Source: JAAXHE01 sp964551635 | Lineage (GTDB): Bacteria; Latescibacterota; UBA2968; GCA-2709665 | Direction of reading: 5' to 3' | Length of the DNA stretch: 12,355 bases | Assembly (NCBI GenBank): GCA_964551635.1 | Contig: CAZKDZ010000056.1 | Span: 1-12,355 of the forward strand | Part shown: piece after piece, positions 1-7,343 of the stretch | How the letters are laid out: each line of letters begins with the position of its first letter | Position numbering within the stretch: position 1 is the first letter of the stretch | Made by a program: the position numbers and the translations under genes | The notes under the pieces: generated by a model | The model's input: only the letters and a program-made list of their open reading frames with translations | The model's database searches: none | Told to the model about the DNA's origin: nothing

Positions 1-43
1 TCCTGACAGCGGTCTCATCCTGACCGAACCCGTTCGAGCATAA

Positions 44-203
44 CAGCCCGTTGAGAAAGTCCATCCGAGCTACGGCCGGCCCTTGCGGTCGAAATACTGC
101 GTTGCGCGCCCTCGCCGAATCGCAGGATGGGACTCGGTCGCGCGCCTTGTCTTCTGCCACAATGGCTCGGCCTCGCCTGCAGAGCGACTTTATCAACGGA
201 CTG
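44..203 (+). repeat. MITE-like repeat, copy A (160 bp)
   Basis: A non-coding element with imperfect terminal inverted repeats: the left end starts CAGCCCGTTGAGAAAGTC and the right end, read on the other strand, starts CAGTCCGTTGATAAAGTC (16 of 18 match). ATAA directly repeats on both sides (40-43 and 204-207), as expected for a target-site duplication. The same sequence recurs on the opposite strand at 7411-7509, where 92 of 99 aligned bases match by hand count. Copy A differs by one extra 61-bp internal block (105-165). It carries no transposase. It lies about 100 bp downstream of the last gene of the minus-strand cluster. I see no gene and no clear intrinsic terminator in 1-43 or 204-299. 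An open frame crossing it (51-563) is not a gene. Confidence 0.85.
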
Positions 204-299
204 ATAAGGCCAGGATTTCTGTGGGAGTCCGCGGGTTCGCGCAACCAGGTACGGTTCCGCCCCGTCACCGCCACGGACGGCCCGGGATCCGAGCCAACC

Positions 300-1151
300 C
301 TATTGGAATTTCCGTTCCGCCCAGTCCTTCCGATCCCTGACGACGTCTTCCGGCGCCTTCCCGCTTCTGGCCAGATGCCCCCGTTGAGGACGCATAGTCG
401 GCTGAGTCGCGTCCTGGTAACGCCAGTCCATGCTCCAGCGCACCCTTCGTGTCCTGTTGGGCAGTCCGCAATGGAACATCAGGTTATGAAACAGGACTAC
501 GTCTCCGGCGTCCACTTCGATAGAGACCGCCTGTCCCAGACGCGGGTCCAGCTCTTTCTGTGAAATCTCAAGGTAATACTCCCGCTTTTCATGTGGCACG
601 ATACCCAGCTTGTGCGTACCGGGCACAAACTGCATACAGCCGTTTTCCTCCGAAGCGGATACGAGGGGCGCCCAGACGTTCAGCATCCTCAGTGTCTCCA
701 CGCCATCGGCGGCCTGCGCCGTATATCCACCGTCCTGATGCCACAGGACCAGCGTTCCCTTCCACTCGGGGAACTTCGGCCGCGCCGTATAGTTCGGATA
801 GAGCCTGATCTCGGGGCCGAGGAGCCATTCTGCGACATCCAGAAGGCGGCTGTGAAAGAACAGATCGAAGAGCCTGGGCCCGTGTAATTCAGGTCGGAAT
901 GACGTGGGCGCCAGATCCATGCAGTGTTCGAACAACCGCGCGATTCGGGTTTCGAACGGTGCATGCCTTAAAGGATCGGCGATTCTTTCCAACGCCAGTA
1001 ACCGCTCCGCCTGACGGTCAACCAGAACTTCGAGTTCCTCCCGTACACCCTCGATGACGGTCGGTGCCAGAAACGCCTTCAATATCACGTAGCCGTCACG
1101 ATCGAACGCTTCCTTCAAACCGTCTTCGTCCAGCTGCGTAGAACTTGACAT
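300..1151 (-). CDS. Phytanoyl-CoA dioxygenase (PhyH) family Fe(II)/2-oxoglutarate oxygenase
   Basis: A 283-residue cupin-fold oxygenase of the PhyH family, which normally hydroxylates an unactivated carbon using Fe(II), O2 and 2-oxoglutarate. The HxD part of the iron triad is WHQDGG (His138, Asp140) and the distal histidine is in FHCGLPN (His227). The arginine-rich stretch just after it (233-238) is where the family supplies the 2-oxoglutarate-binding Arg. The N-terminal FDRDGYVILKAFL (16-28) and the PGTH motif (177-180) are also typical. The start is the ATG at 1151, because GGAGG lies 4-8 bases upstream (1156-1160). An in-frame start at 1190 would run back into the preceding gene and lacks such a site. 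It follows the alcohol dehydrogenase by 8 bp and is the last gene of the cluster. Substrate is unknown: the family also includes oxygenases for phosphonates, antibiotics and ectoine, so fatty acyl-CoA should not be assumed. Confidence 0.9.
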   Translation of the reverse strand: MSSSTQLDEDGLKEAFDRDGYVILKAFLAPTVIEGVREELEVLVDRQAERLLALERIADPLRHAPFETRIARLFEHCMDLAPTSFRPELHGPRLFDLFFHSRLLDVAEWLLGPEIRLYPNYTARPKFPEWKGTLVLWHQDGGYTAQAADGVETLRMLNVWAPLVSASEENGCMQFVPGTHKLGIVPHEKREYYLEISQKELDPRLGQAVSIEVDAGDVVLFHNLMFHCGLPNRTRRVRWSMDWRYQDATQPTMRPQRGHLARSGKAPEDVVRDRKDWAERKFQ

Positions 1152-1159
1152 ATGACCTC

Positions 1160-2278
1160 CTACAAGACGGACAGATAAAGCATTCGGCACGCGGCCTCAT
1201 CCAGCGGCCTCGGGTTTGTCGGGCTGCAATGGTCCGCCGCCGCCTTTGCCGCGAGCGGTTCCAGATCGTCCCGGGTAACACCCAGTTCCGAAAGCGATTC
1301 CGGCATCCCGAATTGCCTGTTCATCTCCTCGAAATATCCGGGCAGATCGGACCCCTTCTCCAGGCACAGACGTTGCGCCATCGCCTCCATCTTGCCGGCG
1401 CAATAGTCGAAGTTGAATCTCAGGACGGCGGGAAGAAACAGTGCGTTGAGCGTTCCGTGATGCAATGACATGTCCAGCGACCCCAATGGATGGCTGAGGC
1501 TGTGCACGGCGCCCAGACTCTTCTGAAACGCGAGGCCGCCCTGCAATGCGCACATCAGCATCTCCGTCCTGGCCTCCCGGTCCGTCCCGTCCAGGTATGC
1601 GGTGGAAATGTGTCGACAGCCCCGTTCCAGTCCGTCGAGCGCGATCGCATCGGCAACAGGGTTGAAGCGCGTGCTGCAGAAGGTCTCGACACAGTGTGAA
1701 ATGGCGTCCATTCCGGTGCCGGCGCTCAGAGAAGGCGGCATCGTCAGCGTCAGTTCCGGATCGCATACCGCGGCAACCGGGGTCAAATAGCGGCTCAAAA
1801 TACCTACTTTGTCGCCGGAATTCAATGTCACCAGTGCGGCCCTGCCCACCTCGCTCCCGCTGCCGGCGGTGGTCGGTACGGCGACAATGGGCGGAACCCG
1901 GCGCGTGACGCGTTCCACGCCGCCACACCGCATCGCATACGATTCGAGCGATCCTGTATGTCCGGCCAGTATTCCCGCGCATTTCGCGAGGTCTATGGAG
2001 GAACCGCCGCCGATCGCGACCAACCCGTCGCACCGCGCTTTCCGGTAGGTTTCCACCGCTTTCAGTACCTGAGGCTCCGTCGGATTGGTTTTAACGCCGC
2101 AGAACGCGGGCGCGTGGCGCAGACCAACGCGATTCGCGAAACCCAGATCCCGCAAATCCGGGTCAGTCACCAGGAGCGGGCGTCGTATGCCCAACTCCGC
2201 GAGCAGGTCCGGCATAATATCCGAGACGCCGAACCCGAAATACACATCGGTCAGATAGGTAATCGCGGGTTGAATCAT
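1160..2278 (-). CDS. Iron-containing alcohol dehydrogenase (group III ADH)
   Basis: A 372-residue NAD(P)-dependent dehydrogenase of the Fe-ADH family (FucO, 1,3-propanediol dehydrogenase and relatives), interconverting an alcohol and an aldehyde or ketone. The dinucleotide-binding motif is AIGGGSSIDLAK (88-99) and the family signature PTTAGSGSE is at 135-143. The expected metal ligands are present: Asp191 and His195 in GMDAISHCVE, His263 in HSLSHPLG, His274 in HHGTLNA. The length is normal. Its ATG overlaps the stop of the upstream FAD oxidoreductase as ATGA, and no strong ribosome site precedes it, so translational coupling is likely. The stop lies 8 bp before the PhyH start, and the PhyH ribosome site (1156-1160) overlaps its last base. 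Substrate is not deducible; the order suggests it acts on a product of the FAD enzyme or of PhyH. Confidence 0.92.
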   Translation of the reverse strand: MIQPAITYLTDVYFGFGVSDIMPDLLAELGIRRPLLVTDPDLRDLGFANRVGLRHAPAFCGVKTNPTEPQVLKAVETYRKARCDGLVAIGGGSSIDLAKCAGILAGHTGSLESYAMRCGGVERVTRRVPPIVAVPTTAGSGSEVGRAALVTLNSGDKVGILSRYLTPVAAVCDPELTLTMPPSLSAGTGMDAISHCVETFCSTRFNPVADAIALDGLERGCRHISTAYLDGTDREARTEMLMCALQGGLAFQKSLGAVHSLSHPLGSLDMSLHHGTLNALFLPAVLRFNFDYCAGKMEAMAQRLCLEKGSDLPGYFEEMNRQFGMPESLSELGVTRDDLEPLAAKAAADHCSPTNPRPLDEAACRMLYLSVL

Positions 2279-3894
2279 AGTCTATTCAAACGCCTTTCGA
2301 TCGGCTCAGGCATCCAGTCCTGGCGGATTCCGAGGTCCCGGAGAATCACCTGCGCGCAGTTGTACCCGGGCAAACCGGTAACGTTGCCGCCGGGGTGACA
2401 ACATGACCCGCACAGATACAGCCCCCGAAGGTACGTCCTGTAGTGACCGGCCCCTGCGAACGGACGGTTGTAACCGATCTGGCCGCCCGTGAACGCGCCA
2501 ACCAGAAGGTCCCCCTCCCGCATATTCGGAAACGTACGCTCCACGTCCAGCGGGCTGCGAGCGAACCACGAAATGAGGTTTTCCTTCAGGTTCGGCGCAT
2601 ATCGGCACCACGCCTCAAGCATCTCCGTACCCAGACGGTCCCGTTCCTTATCCCAATGCGCCGGATCTCCATTCAGCCGGTACGGTGACTTCTGCCACAT
2701 GAACGCGGTGTGCTTCCCCTCAGGCGCCTGGGATGGATCGAACTGGGTGGGGCAACTCCCCCACATAATGTTCGGCGGTTTGCGTCCGGTCTGATGACAT
2801 GCCACCATCTCCAGGTACCGGTCCATGTGATCCAGTCCCAGAATGACCATAAACGCCTTCTCAAGACCCGGGCCGGATCCGGCCGCCGCATAGCGCGGTG
2901 GCGCATCCAGATTGAGATTCAGCGCGGACAGCGGCGCCACGAGATTGTAACGGAACGCGCCGGCACGATCCTGCCACTTCCGCGGCAGCGCGTCGTTATC
3001 CAGAAGGTCCAGAAACGTCTGGTGCGGATTCAGCCCGGATGCGACGAAATGCCGGGCCACGAAACGCTCACCCGACGTAGCCTCCACGCCGACAACACGG
3101 TTTCCTTCCCGGATGAAACGGCCGGGTTCCGTCTCGAGGCGCAGTTCGCCGCCGCTTTCCTGAACCGTCGACACCAGAGCCCGTGCAAGGGCCGCCGATC
3201 CGCCGCGGCACATCTGCGCCTTTCCCGAACTGGCCAGAAGCGCCGCAACGTGATGGCCGAACCCGGGACACCGCAAATCGACTTCACGCAACCCGTTAAA
3301 AAAAAGTAATCCGGCCTGAATTACCGGATGTCTGAATTCCCTGCGGACAAATTCGAGGGGCGACAGTCGACTGACGTCCAGCAGCAATCGCCCCTCTTTG
3401 CTCTTTCCGAGCAAAGCGCGCCGCCGGGCCGGTTCCAGCGGGGGCGCCTGGGCTTCGGGAACGATAATCCGTTCAACGATTGGCAGGAATGCTTCGCGCC
3501 ACCTCCTCAATGTTGCCGCGTCCCTGTTGCTGAAACATGCAAAGGAATCGACGGTTTTTTCGAAGTCCGTCCACCACTCCAGGGTTTCGCCGGCCTTCGA
3601 CAGAAGGGCGACGTTCAAAGCCGGCTCCAGGTATTCCGCGCCGTGTCGTTCCAGTTGCAGATCGCGGTACCATGGCATCCTGTTCAGCGCGCGATGGTAG
3701 AACGAATGCGTATTGTGGAGGAATCCCGGATTCCGCGGGTCTTCAATCGTCGCCAGCGCACCGCCCGGGACGTTCCTCCGCTCGATGCACAGCACTCTGA
3801 GTCCCGCCCGCCCCAGATAAGCCTGCAGGATCAGACTGTTGTGGCCCGCCCCCACGATGATTCCATCATAGACCTGGGAAGTTCCGCTATCCAT
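2275..3894 (-). CDS. FAD-dependent oxidoreductase, CrtI/PYROXD2-like
   Basis: A 539-residue flavoprotein of the phytoene-desaturase/amine-oxidase superfamily. The N-terminal Rossmann motif is DGIIVGAGHNSL (10-21), with the ribose-binding acidic residue in CIERR (Glu38). The C-terminus has the second FAD contact, LYLCGSCCHPGGNVTGLPGYN (from about 492), close to the HPGG-V-G-PG-N signature of CrtI/PYROXD2-type enzymes. These oxidise or desaturate C-C or C-N bonds; no phytoene synthase or other carotenoid gene is nearby, so a carotenoid role is not supported. I chose the ATG at 3894: AGAGG lies about 5 bases upstream and the Rossmann strand begins at residue 9, as usual. A GTG at 3960 would add 22 residues of unlikely sequence. 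It starts 89 bp after the reductase gene and is coupled by ATGA to the alcohol dehydrogenase. Confidence 0.88.
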   Translation of the reverse strand: MDSGTSQVYDGIIVGAGHNSLILQAYLGRAGLRVLCIERRNVPGGALATIEDPRNPGFLHNTHSFYHRALNRMPWYRDLQLERHGAEYLEPALNVALLSKAGETLEWWTDFEKTVDSFACFSNRDAATLRRWREAFLPIVERIIVPEAQAPPLEPARRRALLGKSKEGRLLLDVSRLSPLEFVRREFRHPVIQAGLLFFNGLREVDLRCPGFGHHVAALLASSGKAQMCRGGSAALARALVSTVQESGGELRLETEPGRFIREGNRVVGVEATSGERFVARHFVASGLNPHQTFLDLLDNDALPRKWQDRAGAFRYNLVAPLSALNLNLDAPPRYAAAGSGPGLEKAFMVILGLDHMDRYLEMVACHQTGRKPPNIMWGSCPTQFDPSQAPEGKHTAFMWQKSPYRLNGDPAHWDKERDRLGTEMLEAWCRYAPNLKENLISWFARSPLDVERTFPNMREGDLLVGAFTGGQIGYNRPFAGAGHYRTYLRGLYLCGSCCHPGGNVTGLPGYNCAQVILRDLGIRQDWMPEPIERRLNRL

Positions 3895-3983
3895 CACGGC
3901 CTCTGCGAGGACGATCGAGCGAATCGCCGCACCGCCCGGAAGCCGGCTGACGGGCGTCACCCTGGTCTGCCGCCCCGGCTCCC

Positions 3984-4799
3984 TTACCAGTACCGCTCGA
4001 TATGCACCTGGCCCCGGGTCTTGCGTGTCTGCTCGCTGAATCCTTCAGCTTCGAGCAGGGCGAGCATGTCCTCGCACATTTTCGGGTTTCCGCACAGAAA
4101 GACCTGGGTATCTTCAGGTTTCGGGTGTTTCCCCCAGGCCTTGTCCAGAAAGCCGCCTGCCCAGAGATCCTGAACGTAGCCGGTCATACCTCTCCAGGGT
4201 ATGTGCTCGTTTGCCGGACGGCTGATCAGCGACAGATAGGTCAGATTGCTGCACAGTTGCTGCATGATTGTCAGCTCCGACCGATAGCCCAGATCCCACG
4301 ATTGCCGGACGCCGTGCAGAACGGCAAATCGGCGTCCGTTGTCGCGCGGCAGTCGGGTGCGTAGCATGCTCATATACGGGGCGAGTCCGGTCCCGGTGGC
4401 CACAAGCACGACGTCTGTGGTCGGGGGCGCCTGATCCAGCGTGAATGCGCCGGACACCTTGGGTCCCACCCAGACACGGTCGCCCTGTTCCAGCGCGAAC
4501 AGCCTGGGCGTCAACGCACCCGAACGGACGATGTTGATGTAGAACTCCATATGTTCCCGCGACAGGGACGATGAAGCGATCGAATAGGCTCTGCGAATCA
4601 GCCGATTCTGATCCGGGGTATCTTCTTCCGGGTCGGAACCCCTGCTTCTCGGCGCCATGCCCGGAAGGCCCAGGACGGCAAATTGCCCCGGCTCGAACTC
4701 GGGAAACTCCCATCCTTCCGCCTTCACCTGTAAAATGATCAGCTCGGGGGCAAGCTCGATCTTTTGAGACACAACCGCATTGGTCAGATCCTGCGCCAC
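3984..4799 (-). CDS. fpr: Ferredoxin/flavodoxin-NADP+ reductase (FNR family)
   Basis: A 271-residue FAD enzyme moving electrons between NADPH and ferredoxin or flavodoxin. The FAD-binding motif is RAYSIAS (70-76), the NADP pyrophosphate loop is TGTGLAPY (135-142), the nicotinamide-domain motif is CGNPKMCEDM (236-245), and the C-terminus HIERYW matches the aromatic end of bacterial Fpr proteins. Between PGQF (37-40) and RAYS there is a charged insertion of roughly 15 residues (about 48-66) not present in E. coli Fpr. The GTG at 4799 is preferred, because AGGGAGG sits 5 bases upstream; a TTG at 4862 has no comparable site and adds 21 residues of unconserved sequence. No ferredoxin or flavodoxin gene is in the window, so its partner is elsewhere. 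Its likely job here is electron supply or removal for the neighbouring oxidative enzymes (inference). Confidence 0.9.
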   Translation of the reverse strand: MAQDLTNAVVSQKIELAPELIILQVKAEGWEFPEFEPGQFAVLGLPGMAPRSRGSDPEEDTPDQNRLIRRAYSIASSSLSREHMEFYINIVRSGALTPRLFALEQGDRVWVGPKVSGAFTLDQAPPTTDVVLVATGTGLAPYMSMLRTRLPRDNGRRFAVLHGVRQSWDLGYRSELTIMQQLCSNLTYLSLISRPANEHIPWRGMTGYVQDLWAGGFLDKAWGKHPKPEDTQVFLCGNPKMCEDMLALLEAEGFSEQTRKTRGQVHIERYW

Positions 4800-4902
4800 T
4801 CGAACCTCCCTGTTTCCCAGCCTTCGCGCCGTCTCCGATACAGTCCTGACCGCGGCACGCAAACCGGCGGCGCCAACCTTGCGAAATCCGAAACAGCTTT
4901 CT

Positions 4903-4922
4903 CGTCCGGCACTTTCCGGACG
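4903..4922. other. Perfect 7-bp hairpin between the hydrolase and reductase genes
   Basis: CGTCCGG (4903-4909), a 6-base loop, and CCGGACG (4916-4922) form a perfect stem in the 168-bp gap inside the minus-strand cluster. This is the longest gap in the cluster. There is no run of T after the stem on the minus strand, so a full intrinsic terminator is not supported. An RNA-processing site, a partial attenuator or a protein-binding palindrome are possible. I see no convincing promoter in the gap. Confidence 0.5.
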
Positions 4923-4967
4923 TTCGTTCGTCCTGTTGCGACGATGAGGCTGAACGGCCGTCGAATT

Positions 4968-5738
4968 CTAAATCACCTCAAAGCTGGCCGACGCATAGTT
5001 CACTGACTGCCCGGGTTCGAGCTCTACGACGTTCGTATTGGGCGACAGAAAACCGACCATGTCGGAAAACGCGCCGATATCCGCCGGCTGCCCCACCGCG
5101 TCACCGTAGTGGCAGGGAATGACGACGTCCGGTCGGATCAGACTCGCGGCCCGGGCCGCCTCCCGGACACCCATGGTATACAACCCGCCAACCGGAAGTA
5201 TGGCAACCTGAGGCCCATACATCTGGCTGATCAACTGCATATCGCTGAACAGGGCGGTGTCCGCGGTATCGTAAACGGAAATTCCGTTCGAAAACTGCAT
5301 CACAATTCCGCATACGCCGCCGTCAGGCCGGAAGTATTGATCTTCCGGCGCATCGCCGAGCACCTGATTCGGCGACATCGACAGCGAATGGAATGCCTGG
5401 GTTGCGGTGATGCGTACGCCGTTCACCTCGATGGTTCCCCCCGGATTCATCGGCCGCGCCCGTTCGCCCAGAGTCAGTCCGTTTTTCTCGGCGGTCAGGC
5501 AGAGTTCGTAGTTGCCGGCAAAGACGGCTCCCGTCCTTTTGCAGATTTCAAATGAATCGCCGATATGATCGTCGTGTCCGTGTGTCGCAATCACCACGTC
5601 GGCGTCTGAAATATCCGATACGCTCAATTCAGTCGTGGGGTTGTTGTCCAGCCAGGGGTCGAAATAGACCACCTCACCGGTATCCGGTTCCAGTCGGAAA
5701 GACGCGTGTCCCAACAGTGTGATCTTGATGTTCGCCAT
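4968..5738 (-). CDS. Metallo-beta-lactamase-fold hydrolase, UlaG/UPF0173-like
   Basis: A 256-residue metal-dependent hydrolase related to UlaG (L-ascorbate-6-phosphate lactonase) and the UPF0173 proteins. It begins with the strand LLGHASFRLE (8-17) and FDPWL (26-30). The metal-binding motif is THGHDDHIGD (His53, His55, Asp57, His58). The further ligands are probably His117 (AFHSLS), Asp160 (DTADT, in place of the usual AGDT) and His210 (PCHYGD). The length fits the family. The ATG at 5738 is preceded by a GGGAGAGGAA ribosome site. It is cytosolic, with no signal peptide. It starts 21 bp after the dehydrogenase gene, so the two are surely co-transcribed. The family mostly hydrolyses lactones or phosphodiesters, so a lactone formed by a neighbouring dehydrogenase is a reasonable but unproven substrate. 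Confidence 0.88.
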   Translation of the reverse strand: MANIKITLLGHASFRLEPDTGEVVYFDPWLDNNPTTELSVSDISDADVVIATHGHDDHIGDSFEICKRTGAVFAGNYELCLTAEKNGLTLGERARPMNPGGTIEVNGVRITATQAFHSLSMSPNQVLGDAPEDQYFRPDGGVCGIVMQFSNGISVYDTADTALFSDMQLISQMYGPQVAILPVGGLYTMGVREAARAASLIRPDVVIPCHYGDAVGQPADIGAFSDMVGFLSPNTNVVELEPGQSVNYASASFEVI

Positions 5739-5759
5739 CAGGTTCCTCTCCCTCTTCAG

Positions 5760-6809
5760 TTACGAATTTTCGGCCGCCCCCGTTCTGTCCCCCGTCTCGC
5801 GGATCTGACGCCAGGTTTCGTCATCCACGAAAACGCCGTCTCTCTCACCTTTTTGTCGAAGCCGGTATTCGATTTCACCTGGCAGGTGGATGCGGTCAAA
5901 CCCCGGCATCAGCCTTGAACTCTTTAAATAACCGACGAAGCCGTCCACTTCGTCCCGGAACCGCTCCGCCGGCGTAAACGCCTGAATATCGATAGCCATC
6001 AGAAATACGCCGTTTCCGCCGGACGGCGCTCCCGCACGGCTGCAACCTCCGCCACCCAGAGCTCCTGACAGAATGTCGATTACGACCGCGAGCGCGTAAC
6101 CCTTGTGCGCCGCATTCCCGCCGAAGGGCAAAATCGCCCCTCGCGGCGGTCCGTAGAAGTCTTCAGGCCGTTCCGCGGTTCTGCCCTCCGCGTCTATCGC
6201 CCAATCCGGCGGCAGTGGCTCGCCCCGGTTGCGCTTCACGCGAATCTTGCCTTCAGCAACAACGCTGGTCGTCATATCCACGACGATCGGAAAGTCCCCG
6301 CCCGTAGGTACGCCTACGGCTACGGGGTTTGGTGACATCCGCGCGTCAATCCCCCCGAACGGTGAAAGCAGACGCCCGCCGCCGTGGTTATTACACATGA
6401 CCACACCGACCATGCCGCTTTCAGCCGCCTGCTCCACGTATTCTCCAAGGCGTCCGATATGGCTGCTGTTGAACAGCTCTACCGCGGCGACGGATCTCTT
6501 CCGGGCCTTTTGCATTGCCAGTTCCATGGACTGCGCGCAGACCGTCTGCCCGAATCCCCACTGCCCGTCGACCACCGCCGATGCGTCCGCCTCGCGGACA
6601 ACGTGGATATCACGTCCGCCCTTTACAATGCCGCCCTCCAGCGCCTCAACGTACTGAGGGAGCCTGATCACGCCGTGGGAATCGTGGCCCATCAGATTTG
6701 ACAGAACGAGCGAACGAGAAATCCTGGACGCTTCCGTGCCGGATAACCCCGCCCCTTCCAGGATTCTCGCACAGACCCGCTCGAGCGATTCAACCTCTAT
6801 GACCGGCAT
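5760..6809 (-). CDS. Malate/L-lactate/ureidoglycolate-type dehydrogenase (Ldh_2 family)
   Basis: A 349-residue NAD(P)-dependent 2-hydroxyacid dehydrogenase of the Ldh_2 fold, which is unrelated to classical malate dehydrogenase. It has the signature SNLMGHDSHGVIRLPQY (37-53), the catalytic histidine in NSSHIGRLG (His117), SPFGG and MSPNPVAVGVP (149-168), VDMTTS with Asp178, and PPDWAIDAEGR (200-210), all in the family order. The length is normal. Known members reduce or oxidise malate, L-lactate, sulfolactate, ureidoglycolate or 2,3-diketo-L-gulonate, so the precise substrate is open. The ATG at 6809 has GGAGAAG just upstream. It begins 58 bp after the VOC gene and ends 21 bp before the hydrolase start. 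A glycine- and serine-rich stretch follows ILSGALGGGG (from about 246). Confidence 0.92.
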   Translation of the reverse strand: MPVIEVESLERVCARILEGAGLSGTEASRISRSLVLSNLMGHDSHGVIRLPQYVEALEGGIVKGGRDIHVVREADASAVVDGQWGFGQTVCAQSMELAMQKARKRSVAAVELFNSSHIGRLGEYVEQAAESGMVGVVMCNNHGGGRLLSPFGGIDARMSPNPVAVGVPTGGDFPIVVDMTTSVVAEGKIRVKRNRGEPLPPDWAIDAEGRTAERPEDFYGPPRGAILPFGGNAAHKGYALAVVIDILSGALGGGGCSRAGAPSGGNGVFLMAIDIQAFTPAERFRDEVDGFVGYLKSSRLMPGFDRIHLPGEIEYRLRQKGERDGVFVDDETWRQIRETGDRTGAAENS

Positions 6810-6867
6810 GACTTCTCCAATGCGACTCGGGCGGGACTCAAAGGCGTCCTTCGCGTCCGGATTGTCC

Positions 6868-7257
6868 TCATACCATGGGGTCCTTCCGCTTCAGGACCTG
6901 GATGGCGACACCCCACGGATCGCGCAGCATCGCCAGCTGGTCGCCAACGTCCGTCGTATACACGTCGTCAACGACCGACGCCCCCGCGGCAATCAGCCGG
7001 TCGAGTTCACTCTCGATGTCATCCGTGTAGAACGCGAAATGGAGAACCGAAACATGCATCGATGCGTAGTCGGGCGTGCTCAGCGTATCTTTTTCGTAGA
7101 TCTCAAACATGGCTTTTCCGGAGGCGTCTCTGAGAAAGGTCATGTGAGACGGAGGGCCGCCGTACCGGACCACTTCCATGCCCAGATGGTCACACCACCA
7201 ATCCGCCACGGCCTTTGTGTTCTCAACGAGAAACGCCGTATGCTCGAAGTTCAACAT
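6868..7257 (-). CDS. VOC superfamily protein (glyoxalase/dioxygenase fold)
   Basis: A 129-residue single-domain member of the vicinal oxygen chelate superfamily, with two beta-alpha-beta-beta-beta modules. Candidate metal ligands occupy the usual positions: His6 (FEHTAFLV), Glu52 (AMFEIYE), His73 (VLHFAFY) and Gln120 (RDPWGVAIQV). The RDPWG turn (112-116) is the most recognisable family signature. The fold covers lactoylglutathione lyases, epimerases, ring-cleaving dioxygenases and drug-binding proteins, so the reaction cannot be assigned. The ATG at 7257 has purine-rich AGGAGAGGAGAG upstream. It is the first gene of the minus-strand cluster, directly behind the candidate promoter and operator. 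Confidence 0.9.
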   Translation of the reverse strand: MLNFEHTAFLVENTKAVADWWCDHLGMEVVRYGGPPSHMTFLRDASGKAMFEIYEKDTLSTPDYASMHVSVLHFAFYTDDIESELDRLIAAGASVVDDVYTTDVGDQLAMLRDPWGVAIQVLKRKDPMV

Positions 7258-7308
7258 TGCCTGTCTCTCCTCTCCTGTCGACGCAGTGCCATTCTACAGC
7301 GGCGCGAG

Positions 7309-7325
7309 TCGAACCCCTGGTTCGA
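7309..7325. promoter_or_regulatory. Perfect 17-bp palindrome, candidate operator
   Basis: TCGAACCCCTGGTTCGA: two 7-base arms in perfect inverted repeat around a 3-base centre. It lies about 12 to 28 bases downstream of the expected transcription start of the minus-strand cluster, and 51 bases before the first gene. This is where a repressor of the cluster could bind. As RNA it would also form a 7-bp hairpin with a very tight 3-base loop. No regulator gene lies in the window. Confidence 0.5.
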
Positions 7326-7326
7326 A

Positions 7327-7336
7327 TTTGATCAAA
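7327..7336. promoter_or_regulatory. 10-bp palindrome TTTGATCAAA
   Basis: A short perfect palindrome one base from the 17-bp palindrome, covering roughly the predicted start of transcription of the minus-strand cluster. A 10-bp palindrome alone is weak evidence. Its value is its position between the -10 box (7344-7349) and the larger palindrome. Confidence 0.3.
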
Positions 7337-7343
7337 ATGGACT

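Noticed and set aside
262..280. Terminator of the minus-strand cluster (CCGTC/GACGG arms)
   Set aside because: Only a 5-bp stem with a 9-base loop and no T run on the minus strand.
51..563. 170-residue plus-strand frame over copy A and the PhyH 3' end
   Set aside because: Antisense shadow of the PhyH gene joined to a mobile repeat. The peptide fragments shared with other frames (for example RATAGPCGR) come from the repeat DNA and not from a protein family.
2275..3894. Carotenoid biosynthesis (phytoene desaturase) assignment
   Set aside because: The C-terminal signature is compatible, but no carotenoid gene is nearby and the neighbours are catabolic-type enzymes. The superfamily is too broad for that label.
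3895..3960. GTG at 3960 as start of the FAD oxidoreductase
   Set aside because: No convincing ribosome site and 22 extra residues before a Rossmann motif that normally begins near the N-terminus. The ATG at 3894 has AGAGG upstream.
7301..7335. tRNA-like T-arm words (GGTTCGAA on plus, GGTTCGACTC on minus)
   Set aside because: The flanking bases do not form a T-stem or acceptor stem and no D- or anticodon arm is present. The pattern is explained by the 17-bp palindrome.
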